Origin: Sphingorhabdus sp. YGSMI21
GTDB lineage: Bacteria; Pseudomonadota; Alphaproteobacteria; Sphingomonadales; Sphingomonadaceae
DNA length: 64,000 nucleotides
Direction: 5' to 3'
Assembly (NCBI RefSeq): GCF_002776575.1
Contig: NZ_CP022548.1
Span: 3,487,001 to 3,551,000, forward strand
The notes beneath the pieces were generated by a model. That model ran no database searches. It saw only the letters and a list, made by a program, of their open reading frames with translations, and was not told where the DNA came from. Of the stretch, positions 57,149 to 64,000 are shown piece by piece (within the stretch, counting starts at the first letter, position 1; every line of letters begins with the position of its first letter). Both the position numbers and the translations under genes were made by a program.

Positions 57149-57218
57149 GCAGCTGCCTCCGGCACAGCTGACCCGATCGGGTAGCCATATCCCATGTCAT
57201 ATATGGTGAATTCAAACA

Positions 57219-57968
57219 TTAGTCCTGCGCCTCTGGCAGAGGAGTTTGACTGGCGGTCGGCGCTCCAGCAACGAAGCGCTGCCACATTCCGTCTGCAGCA
57301 AAGCCGCGGATATTGGCGGGCTTGAGCTGCAGCTGCTGGCCGGCAACGATGCAGGCGCTCAGGGCTGGAACCAGAGCGACCGCTGCTTCCTTTTCAGCTT
57401 TCGTGCCGGAAGCCGTGCGAAGCAGCTTGTCGGCATTTACCGGATCCTGGCTCGCAATACAGTCGGACATGATCCCCAGAGCCTTTGCCGTGGGCAACAT
57501 TTCGCCGGTCGTGACATACTCACGCGGCTTGGCAACCCAGTTCTCGTAATTGACCGGTGTTTTGGTATGCGCGCGCAAATAGGCTGCTTCCAGCATCATG
57601 TAGCGGAAGGCCGACGGAGAGAAAGAGATCGAGCTCTGGACCGCATCGCCCTGCATGACAAAACATTCGCGAATATTCCACTGGCGGAACATTTTCGATT
57701 CCTCGATACCTGCGCCTTCGAAATCGACGGTCAACGGGTCGCTGATGGCCAGCAAGCCATCAATCTGCTTCTGGTGCGGACCATAAGCGCAACTGACATA
57801 GCGGTCCCTGACCAGACCATCCTTGACCGGATCGGGCTTCTCCGGACGGACCGGTATCTTCGAACCGAGCTGGATGTCCGGATCGACCTGCGCAAGGGCC
57901 GGGCTGCCGAACGGCACGCCCAGAGCCAAAGTCACGAGGGATCCGACTATTAATGATGCTGTCTTCAT
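57219..57968 (-). CDS. Secreted Cys-repeat protein of unknown function (paralogue 2) in the nuo operon
   Basis: 249 aa. Signal peptide [20 protein letters not shown] ending at PALA. Two-half organisation matching the neighbouring gene: [18 protein letters not shown] ... [19 protein letters not shown] then [32 protein letters not shown] ... [16 protein letters not shown]. The ATG overlaps the nuoF stop by 4 bases. The pair are probably exported together with complex I expression; role unknown. Confidence 0.75.
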   Translation of the reverse strand: MKTASLIVGSLVTLALGVPFGSPALAQVDPDIQLGSKIPVRPEKPDPVKDGLVRDRYVSCAYGPHQKQIDGLLAISDPLTVDFEGAGIEESKMFRQWNIRECFVMQGDAVQSSISFSPSAFRYMMLEAAYLRAHTKTPVNYENWVAKPREYVTTGEMLPTAKALGIMSDCIASQDPVNADKLLRTASGTKAEKEAAVALVPALSACIVAGQQLQLKPANIRGFAADGMWQRFVAGAPTASQTPLPEAQD

Positions 57969-59287
57969 TCCGCTGCCTCCAGCACTTCTGTGCCTTTATG
58001 TTCATCGATTCGCCGTTCCATCTCCGGACGGAAGTGCCGGATCAGACCCTGGATCGGCCAGGCCGCCGCGTCGCCGAGCGCGCAGATGGTGTGGCCTTCG
58101 ACCTGCTTGGTCACTTCGTAGAGCGTATCGATATCCTCGATATCCGCGTCGCCATCACGCATTTTTTCCATCACGCGCCACATCCAGCCGGTGCCTTCGC
58201 GGCACGGCGTGCACTGGCCGCAGCTTTCATGCTTGTAGAAATAGCTGAGCCGCGAAATCGCGCGGACGATATCGGTCGACTTGTCCATAACGATGACCGC
58301 AGCCGTACCAAGACCGGAACCGAGATCCTTCAGACCGTCAAAGTCCATCGGCGCGTCCATGATCTGCTCGGCCGGAACCAGCGGAACCGAAGAACCGCCG
58401 GGAATGACCGCGAGCAGATTGTCCCAGCCGCCGGTGATACCGCCGCAATGTTTCTCGATCATGTCTCTGAACGGAATCGACATGGCTTCCTCGAACACCG
58501 CCGGTTTGTCGACATGGCCGGACACCTGGAACAGTTTCGTGCCGTGATTGCCCTCGCGACCAAAGCTGGCGAACCAGCTGGCACCGCGCCGCAGGATTGT
58601 CGGAACCACCGCGATCGATTCAACATTGTTCACCGTTGTCGGGCAGCCGTAAAGGCCGGCACCCGCCGGAAATGGCGGCTTGAGACGCGGCTGGCCCTTC
58701 TTGCCCTCGAGGCTTTCGATCATCGCGGTTTCTTCGCCGCAAATATAGGCGCCGGCGCCGCGGTGGACGAAGACGTCGAAATCATAGCCGGACTTGGCCG
58801 CATTCTTGCCGATCAGGCCAGCGTCATAGGCTTCCTTGACGGCCGCCTCCATGACCTTGGCCTCGAAAATATACTCGCCGCGAATATAGATATAGGCGGC
58901 GCGCGCGCGCATCGCGAAACCCGCGATCAGCGCGCCTTCGATCAATTTGTGCGGATCGTTGCGCAGGATTTCGCGGTCCTTGCAGCTCCCCGGCTCGGAT
59001 TCATCGGCGTTGATGACGAGAAAGCTTGGCCGCGGATTGCCCTGGCTATCCTTGGGCGCTTCCTTGGGCATGAACGACCATTTCAGACCGGTCGGAAAAC
59101 CCGCCCCGCCGCGACCGCGCAGACCGCTGGCCTTCATTTCCTCGATAATTTTGTCATTGCCGCGCTTGATGATGTCGGCAGTATTGTCCCAGTCACCGCG
59201 CTTCTGCGATGCCTTCAGGTCCCATGACTGGAACCCATAGACATTGGTGAAGATGCGGTCCTTGTCCTGAAGGAAATCAAACGCCAT
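57965..59287 (-). CDS. nuoF: NADH-quinone oxidoreductase subunit F
   Basis: 440 aa NADH-binding subunit. FMN/NADH-binding [56 protein letters not shown] and the N3 4Fe-4S motif [16 protein letters not shown]. The ATG at 59287 is used; it shares one base with the stop of a 30-codon gene upstream (TAATG). Confidence 0.98.
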   Translation of the reverse strand: MAFDFLQDKDRIFTNVYGFQSWDLKASQKRGDWDNTADIIKRGNDKIIEEMKASGLRGRGGAGFPTGLKWSFMPKEAPKDSQGNPRPSFLVINADESEPGSCKDREILRNDPHKLIEGALIAGFAMRARAAYIYIRGEYIFEAKVMEAAVKEAYDAGLIGKNAAKSGYDFDVFVHRGAGAYICGEETAMIESLEGKKGQPRLKPPFPAGAGLYGCPTTVNNVESIAVVPTILRRGASWFASFGREGNHGTKLFQVSGHVDKPAVFEEAMSIPFRDMIEKHCGGITGGWDNLLAVIPGGSSVPLVPAEQIMDAPMDFDGLKDLGSGLGTAAVIVMDKSTDIVRAISRLSYFYKHESCGQCTPCREGTGWMWRVMEKMRDGDADIEDIDTLYEVTKQVEGHTICALGDAAAWPIQGLIRHFRPEMERRIDEHKGTEVLEAAE

Positions 59288-59379
59288 TATTTTTTCCTCC
59301 AACGGCCCCAGAGGCCGCCGATAATGCCAATGATGACAACGCCGAGCCCGATCCAGCCTGCATATCCGTCGAGTAGCAT
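59287..59379 (-). CDS. 30-residue membrane microprotein coupled to nuoF
   Basis: ATG at 59379 to TAA at 59287; the TAA shares its last A with the nuoF ATG. The peptide begins [13 protein letters not shown], has one hydrophobic segment ([12 protein letters not shown]) and ends in RWRKK, so a single-pass inner-membrane peptide with a positive cytoplasmic tail is predicted. An SD-like GGAAGGGAG lies 10-18 bases upstream. Too short for usual gene finders. Coding status rests on the coupling, the SD and the membrane-peptide composition. Confidence 0.6.
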   Translation of the reverse strand: MLLDGYAGWIGLGVVIIGIIGGLWGRWRKK

Positions 59380-59402
59380 GGCATTAGCGCTCCCTTCCAA
59401 CA

Positions 59403-59473
59403 CCGTTCGTCTCGAGCGAAGTCGAGAGACCGGTTGTCGCGCAATGTGTCTCGACTACGCTCGACACGAACGG
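59403..59473. repeat. Palindromic intergenic repeat, type B (nuoE-nuoF gap)
   Basis: 71 bp. Arms CCGTTCGTCTCGAGCGAAGT ... and ... CGACTACGCTCGACACGAACGG. Shares only the outer CCGTTCG/CGAACGG ends with type A. Other copies at 61684, 61734 and 62615. Confidence 0.85.
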
Positions 59474-59496
59474 AAAACGGTTCACAGAAAAATCCA

Positions 59497-60162
59497 TCAC
59501 CATTCCCCCCGGTAATCGTGATTTTCCTCGACCATCGCCTGCAGGTTCGTCGGACCGCCCTCTGCTTCGCTGGTCTTGCGACCAATTTGCGAGCCGACCT
59601 TGATATCCTTGCCCGCTGCCAGATCCTCGAGAATCCGGGTCATGATGTCATAATCGAGATCTTCGTAATTATCGTCGTTGATCTGGACCATCGGTGCGTT
59701 GGAGCAATTGCCCATACATTCGACCTCGGTCAGCGTGAACAGGCCGTCGGGCGTCGTCTTGCCCTTTGCCATGCCCTTGTTCTTGCAGGCCGCCATCACA
59801 TCGTCGCTACCGCGCAGCATGCACGGCGTGGTACCGCAAACCTGGACATGAAACCGCCCGACCGGCGCGAGATTATACATGGTGTAGAAGGTCGCGACCT
59901 CATAGGCCCGCATATAGGGCATATCGAGATAGGCGGCGACATATTCGATCACCGGAACCGGCAGCCAGCCTTGCGTTTTCGTGTCTGCACCAACCTGCCG
60001 CTGGGCCAGGTCGAGCAGCGCCATGACCGCCGATTTCTGTCGGCCAGCCGGATATTTCGCGATCTGCCATTTGGCGAGCTTTTCATTTTCCGGCGTAAAC
60101 GCAAAATCGCCCCATTTGGCACGGGTTTCGATTTCGTCGGGGATGGTTGGTGCTTCAGCCAT
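59497..60162 (-). CDS. nuoE: NADH-quinone oxidoreductase subunit E
   Basis: 221 aa, 24-kDa thioredoxin-like subunit with the N1a 2Fe-2S cluster: VQVCGTTPCMLRGSDD and TEVECMGNCSNAPMVQIND. The C-terminal tail after the fold (IGRKTSEAEGGPTNLQ) is a short alphaproteobacterial extension. ATG at 60162 chosen ([11 protein letters not shown]); an earlier in-frame start lies in the neighbouring gene. Confidence 0.98.
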   Translation of the reverse strand: MAEAPTIPDEIETRAKWGDFAFTPENEKLAKWQIAKYPAGRQKSAVMALLDLAQRQVGADTKTQGWLPVPVIEYVAAYLDMPYMRAYEVATFYTMYNLAPVGRFHVQVCGTTPCMLRGSDDVMAACKNKGMAKGKTTPDGLFTLTEVECMGNCSNAPMVQINDDNYEDLDYDIMTRILEDLAAGKDIKVGSQIGRKTSEAEGGPTNLQAMVEENHDYRGEW

Positions 60163-60439
60163 TAGTTGATAACCACTTTCGATAAAGTGCATCTGAGGAT
60201 TTTGCACGTTCTAGGCGGATGCGGCGGTGTATTATGCCGAGAACCAACGGCAAACCACAAACAATAATCCCTGGCAAAATATATCGTTGATTGAGTTCAA
60301 AGTCTTGAAACAATGCTAGACTATAAGCGGAAAACAAGAGGCCAAACCACATGAATGCGACAGCTTCCCAACATGCGTTAGGCTTACGGGTTTGATATCG
60401 CCGCATAGCGAAATGCCAAAATGAACTAGCCAAACTCAC
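60155..60439 (-). CDS. Small two-TM membrane protein of unknown function between nuoD and nuoE
   Basis: 94 aa. Membrane segments [19 protein letters not shown] and [19 protein letters not shown], with Arg/Lys-rich flanks ([21 protein letters not shown]). ATG overlaps the nuoD stop by 4 bases, and its own stop lies just inside nuoE. AT-rich compared with nuoD. No family recognised. Confidence 0.65.
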   Translation of the reverse strand: MSLASSFWHFAMRRYQTRKPNACWEAVAFMWFGLLFSAYSLALFQDFELNQRYILPGIIVCGLPLVLGIIHRRIRLERAKSSDALYRKWLSTNG

Positions 60440-61668
60440 CGGTCACACTCCCCGAACACGACATCAATCGCGCCCAAAATGGCGGTGGCGTCGGGCAGCA
60501 TATGGCCCTTGGTCATGAAATCCATTGCCTGCAGATGCGAGAAAGCGGTCGGCCGGATCTTGCAGCGATAGGGCTTGTTTGTCCCGTCGCTGACCAGATA
60601 GACGCCGAATTCGCCCTTCGGGCTTTCGGTCGCGACATAGACTTCGCCGGCGGGGACGTGAAAGCCCTCGGTGTAGAGTTTGAAGTGATGGATTAGCGCT
60701 TCCATCGACTGTTTCATCTCGGCGCGCTTGGGCGGGACGATCTTGCGGTCGGTGGAGGCGACGGGGCCATCGGGCATTTCATTGAGGCACTGGCGCATGA
60801 TCCGGGCGCTCTGCCGGACTTCCTCGACCCGCACCATGAACCGGTCATAGCAATCGCCCTTGGTGCCAACCGGCACATCAAAATCCATCCGGTCGTAAAC
60901 GTCATAAGGCTGCGACTTGCGAAGGTCCCAGGCAACACCGCTGCCGCGCAGCACCGGGCCGGAAAAGCCCCAGCGAATTGCATCATCCTGCGACACGGTG
61001 GCAATATCGACATTGCGCTGCTTGAAGATCCGGTTGCCGACGACCAGGCTCATCGCATCCTCGAACAGCGTCGGGAATTCATCCAGCCAGTCGGCGATAT
61101 CGGTGAGCAGCTTCAGCGGCACGTCCTGGTGCACGCCGCCGGGCCGGAACCAGGCGCTGTGCATGCGGGCGCCGCTCGCCCGCTCGAAAAAATTCATGCA
61201 CTGTTCGCGAATTTCGAACACCCAGATATTGGGCGTCATTGCGCCGACGTCCATGACATGGGCACCGATGTTGAGCATGTGATTGCAGATCCGGGTCAGC
61301 TCGGCGAATAGCACCCGCAGATATTGCCCGCGCAGCGGAACCTCGAGATCAAGCAATTTCTCGATCGCCAGCACATAGCTATGCTCCATCGCCAGCGGCG
61401 AGCAATAATCGAGCCGGTCGAAATAGGGCAAAGCCTGCAAATAGGTTTTGTGCTCGATCAGCTTCTCGGTGCCGCGGTGCAGCAGCCCGACATGCGGATC
61501 GACGCGTTCGACAATCTCGCCATCGAGCTCCATCACCATCCGCAAAACACCATGGGCTGCGGGATGCTGGGGACCGAAGTTGATCGTGAAATTCTGAATT
61601 TCCAGATCGCCGACCGTCGGATCGGATTCATCGGCGATATGGTCCATTTCGTCGAGATAGTCAGCCAT
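60436..61668 (-). CDS. nuoD: NADH-quinone oxidoreductase subunit D
   Basis: 410 aa, 49-kDa quinone-site subunit related to hydrogenase large subunits. [58 protein letters not shown] and the C-terminal DVVFGECDR are canonical. A 154-base gap with repeats separates it from nuoC. Confidence 0.98.
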   Translation of the reverse strand: MADYLDEMDHIADESDPTVGDLEIQNFTINFGPQHPAAHGVLRMVMELDGEIVERVDPHVGLLHRGTEKLIEHKTYLQALPYFDRLDYCSPLAMEHSYVLAIEKLLDLEVPLRGQYLRVLFAELTRICNHMLNIGAHVMDVGAMTPNIWVFEIREQCMNFFERASGARMHSAWFRPGGVHQDVPLKLLTDIADWLDEFPTLFEDAMSLVVGNRIFKQRNVDIATVSQDDAIRWGFSGPVLRGSGVAWDLRKSQPYDVYDRMDFDVPVGTKGDCYDRFMVRVEEVRQSARIMRQCLNEMPDGPVASTDRKIVPPKRAEMKQSMEALIHHFKLYTEGFHVPAGEVYVATESPKGEFGVYLVSDGTNKPYRCKIRPTAFSHLQAMDFMTKGHMLPDATAILGAIDVVFGECDR

Positions 61669-61683
61669 TAGATGCCTACCTTT

Positions 61684-61712
61684 CCGTTCGCTTCGAGCGA
61701 AGTCGAGAAGCC
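61684..61712. repeat. Palindromic repeat, type B, left arm only
   Basis: 29 bp corresponding to the left arm of the type B element (CCGTTCGCTTCGAGCGAAGT then CGAGAAGCC), placed 22 bases before a full copy. Probably a partial duplication. Confidence 0.75.
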
Positions 61713-61733
61713 GTGAGCCAGCGTTCCACTCTC

Positions 61734-61807
61734 CCGTTCGCTTCGAGCGAAGTCGAGAAGCCGGTTGTGGTGGATAGAGGTGTCTCGACTACGCTCGACA
61801 CGAACGG
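61734..61807. repeat. Palindromic intergenic repeat, type B (nuoC-nuoD gap)
   Basis: 74 bp full copy: CCGTTCGCTTCGAGCGAAGT ... CTCGACTACGCTCGACACGA then ACGG. Confidence 0.85.
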
Positions 61808-61822
61808 GAGCGTTGCTAGCCA

Positions 61823-62605
61823 TCACTTGCCCTCCCCCTTCTTTTGCGTACCCGACCTGGTCCGCTTCGGAGCCGGCTTCTTGGCCGCAGCTTCTTCGCG
61901 CTTCGACGGCTTGGCGGCTTCCTTGTCGGCCTTTTCGCCAGCGCCGGTATCTTTCTTGTCGTCGGTGGTCTTCGGCGTCGGTGGCGGCGCTTCGCCGCCC
62001 ACTTTCTCGTCACCGGGCAAAATATAGTCCGCGCCTTCCCATGGCGACATGAAGTCGAAGCTGCGGAAATCCTGCGCCAGCTTCACCGGCTCATAGACAA
62101 CGCGCTTCGCTTCTTCGGAATAGCGCATCTCGACATAGCCGGTCAGCGGGAAATCCTTGCGGAATGGATGCCCCTGAAAACCATAGTCGGTCAGGATCCG
62201 GCGCAAATCGGTATTGCCGTCGAACAGGACGCCATACATGTCGAACACTTCGCGCTCGAGCCAGCCGGCAACTTCCCAGATATGGGTAACGCTTGGCACC
62301 GCATTGTCCTCGTCGGTCGTGACCTTGACGCGGATGCGATGGTTCTTGGTGAGGCTGAGCAGATGATAGCAGACCTCGAACCGCTCGGCGCGATCCGGAT
62401 AGTCGACCCCGGCAATTTCCATCAGCTGCTGATATTCATGCTTTTCGCGCAGCTTTTCCAATACCGTGGCAAGCTTCTTGCGCTCGACGGTGAAGCTGAT
62501 TTCGCCATAGGCCTCGACCGTGTCGACCAGGGCAGCGCCGATCGCCTTGCCAAGCTTGGCGGCAACGCCGGCGTTACTGGAGATAGCTGGTGCGGAATGA
62601 GCCAT
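61823..62605 (-). CDS. nuoC: NADH-quinone oxidoreductase subunit C with charged C-terminal extension
   Basis: 260 aa, 30-kDa subunit; separate from NuoD. Signature [20 protein letters not shown] and [20 protein letters not shown]. After the normal end (about residue 197) there is a tail of some 60 residues of Lys, Ala, Pro, Glu and Asp (for example [35 protein letters not shown]), low-complexity and probably disordered. Confidence 0.97.
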   Translation of the reverse strand: MAHSAPAISSNAGVAAKLGKAIGAALVDTVEAYGEISFTVERKKLATVLEKLREKHEYQQLMEIAGVDYPDRAERFEVCYHLLSLTKNHRIRVKVTTDEDNAVPSVTHIWEVAGWLEREVFDMYGVLFDGNTDLRRILTDYGFQGHPFRKDFPLTGYVEMRYSEEAKRVVYEPVKLAQDFRSFDFMSPWEGADYILPGDEKVGGEAPPPTPKTTDDKKDTGAGEKADKEAAKPSKREEAAAKKPAPKRTRSGTQKKGEGK

Positions 62606-62614
62606 TAGAAAACC

Positions 62615-62686
62615 CCGTTCGTCTCGAGCGAAGTCGAGAGACCGTTATTCACCACTGCATGTCTCGACTTCGCTCGACATGAACGG
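62615..62686. repeat. Palindromic intergenic repeat, type B (nuoB-nuoC gap)
   Basis: 72 bp: CCGTTCGTCTCGAGCGAAGT ... CTCGACTTCGCTCGACATGA then ACGG. Fills most of the 102-base gap. Confidence 0.85.
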
Positions 62687-62707
62687 AAAGATTGCAAATT
62701 TACCATC

Positions 62708-63280
62708 CTAGCGCTCGAACGTCCCGATGCGGCGGATCTTCCGCTGCAATTGCATCACGCCGTAGAGCAAGGCCTCTGCGGTCGGCGGGCATCCGGGCAC
62801 GTAAATATCGACCGGGACGATCCGGTCGCAGCCACGGACAACGCTATAGCTGTAATGATAATAGCCGCCGCCATTGGCGCAACTGCCCATCGAGATCACA
62901 TATTTCGGATCGGACATCTGGTCATAGACCTTGCGCAGCGCCGGAGCCATCTTGTTGCACAAGGTGCCGGCGACGATCATTACGTCCGACTGACGCGGAC
63001 TGGCACGCGGGGCAGCACCGAAACGCTCCATATCGTAGCGCGGCATGTTGACGTGGATCATCTCGACCGCGCAGCAGGCGAGACCGAATGTCATCCACCA
63101 GAGCGAACCGGTCCGGGCCCACTGGAACAATTCCTCGGTAGAAGTGACAAGGAAGCCCTTGTCATTCACTTCCGAATTCAGGTCCTTGAAAAACGCCTCG
63201 TCAGGCTGCGTATCGGGACGCATCGGCGTGCCGTCTGCGTTCAATATGGCCGAACCACTGGTGCCAGTTTCTAATCCCAC
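62708..63280 (-). CDS. nuoB: NADH-quinone oxidoreductase subunit B
   Basis: 190 aa, carries the terminal 4Fe-4S cluster N2: [34 protein letters not shown] and [17 protein letters not shown] supply the Cys pair and two further Cys. Start overlaps nuoA by 10 bases. Confidence 0.98.
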   Translation of the reverse strand: MGLETGTSGSAILNADGTPMRPDTQPDEAFFKDLNSEVNDKGFLVTSTEELFQWARTGSLWWMTFGLACCAVEMIHVNMPRYDMERFGAAPRASPRQSDVMIVAGTLCNKMAPALRKVYDQMSDPKYVISMGSCANGGGYYHYSYSVVRGCDRIVPVDIYVPGCPPTAEALLYGVMQLQRKIRRIGTFER

Positions 63281-63645
63281 TCCAGCGCTCCTACTTTCCA
63301 GGCATATGCAAAGCCGATAACCAGCTCGGCAAGAAATACCATCATTGTCGTCCAGCCGACCCAGCCGGTGAGTTCAAGCGAAACGGCCCAGGGGAACAGA
63401 AAGGCTGCCTCCAGGTCGAAAATGATGAACAGGATCGCGACCAGATAGAAGCGGACGTCAAACTGACTGCGCGAATCTTCGAAGGCGGGAAAACCGCACT
63501 CATATTCCGAGAGCTTCTCGGCGCTCGGATTATGGGTTCCGGTGAGACGGGAGACACCCATCGGCAGGAACACAAAGGCCGTGGACAGACCTGCCGCTAC
63601 GAACAGGAACAATAATATCGGTGCATATTCGGAAAGATCGACCAC
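63271..63645 (-). CDS. nuoA: NADH-quinone oxidoreductase subunit A
   Basis: 124 aa, three membrane segments (ND3 homologue). [20 protein letters not shown] with the loop Cys and [20 protein letters not shown] are diagnostic. First gene of the complex I operon; 104 bases separate it from the gene to the right, and that gap must hold the main promoter (not resolved). Confidence 0.98.
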   Translation of the reverse strand: MVDLSEYAPILLFLFVAAGLSTAFVFLPMGVSRLTGTHNPSAEKLSEYECGFPAFEDSRSQFDVRFYLVAILFIIFDLEAAFLFPWAVSLELTGWVGWTTMMVFLAELVIGFAYAWKVGALEWD

Positions 63646-63749
63646 TGATGACTCGTTTCGCTAATATTCGGGGCCGCTTTTAGGCAGTGGCTCCCCATGC
63701 CGCAAGGGTGAAGTGGCTAAAATTGCGGCCTTTTGCGAGGCGTTCGCAG

Positions 63750-64000
63750 TTAGAGCAGCGACTTTGCCAATATCCGGTGCAGCTTGCTGTGCAGCGCTTC
63801 GTTCGATGCCAATATTTCGCCCTGCCCGATCGGCTGGTCGCCGCCGGTATAGTCGGTGACAAAACCGCCCGCTTCGCGAACCATCAATATCCCGGCTGCA
63901 ACGTCCCATACTTTCAGACCGGCTTCCCAGAAACCGTCATAGCGGCCGGCGGCCAGCCAGGCGAGATCGAGCGCGGCCGAACCATTGCGCCTGATCCCGG
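63750..64000 (-). CDS. Inositol monophosphatase family protein (5' end outside window)
   Basis: C-terminal 83 residues of a SuhB/IMPase-type phosphatase: [20 protein letters not shown], the metal motif [20 protein letters not shown] and an end in RILAKSLL. The N-terminal half lies beyond the right edge. Reads toward nuoA on the same strand. Confidence 0.93.
   Translation of the reverse strand, partial: GIRRNGSAALDLAWLAAGRYDGFWEAGLKVWDVAAGILMVREAGGFVTDYTGGDQPIGQGEILASNEALHSKLHRILAKSLL

Overview
The window is a piece of an alphaproteobacterial chromosome, almost certainly from the order Sphingomonadales (Sphingorhabdus, Parasphingorhabdus or Sphingopyxis type). The reasons are the gene order ppiD-trpE ... 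trpGDC-moaC-moeA ... lexA-comEC-gltX-gltA, a 14-subunit nuo operon followed by birA-coaX-rnj-DUF1467, an alphaproteobacterial LexA box (GTTC-N7-GTTC), DUF2336 and DUF1467 proteins, and the moderately high GC. No rRNA, tRNA, CRISPR array, insertion sequence or phage gene was found.

Layout. 1-6.8 kb: lipoprotein release ABC transporter (lolC, partial lolD), a small heat-shock gene preceded by a sigma-32-like promoter and a ROSE-type RNA thermometer, a CRP-like regulator with a perfect CRP box in front of it, then pyrG, secG and tpiA. 6.9-18 kb: ppiD and the tryptophan genes. trpE is separated from trpGDC by about 3.5 kb of lineage-specific DNA, in which the last codons of trpE recur twice more as degenerate copies. 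moaC and moeA follow trpC with 4-base overlaps. 18-29.4 kb: an accessory block sits between moeA and lexA. It holds a divergent catabolic locus (TonB-dependent receptor, Dke1-like cupin and acyl-CoA synthetase to the left; AraC regulator, SDR, thiamine-dependent dehydrogenase E1 alpha and beta, a free-standing 76-residue lipoyl protein and a lipoate ligase to the right). It also holds a metal-responsive MerR / cation-diffusion-facilitator pair.

29.5-42.4 kb: lexA with its SOS box, comEC, gltX and gltA. Next comes a group of signalling-like proteins: a histidine-kinase homologue and an Hpt-like protein that both lack the phospho-accepting histidine, a DUF2336 protein, and a large two-TM coiled-coil protein. 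42.4-63.6 kb, all on the minus strand: nuoABCDEFGHIJKLMN, continuing into birA, coaX, rnj and a DUF1467 gene. The operon carries five extra small secreted or membrane proteins plus a 30-residue microprotein, most joined to nuo genes by 1-4 base overlaps. Its gaps hold 71-74 bp palindromic repeats. The window ends inside an inositol-monophosphatase gene.

The best candidates for something undescribed are: (1) the E1 alpha/beta + lipoyl-only + dedicated lipoate ligase cassette that lacks E2 catalytic and E3 components, opposite a Dke1-like cupin; (2) the modular insertion at the 3' end of trpE; (3) the secreted and membrane proteins embedded in the nuo operon; (4) the kinase/Hpt pair without histidines beside a polarity-factor-like coiled-coil protein. 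All calls come from reading the sequence and from memory of protein families; no database search was run.
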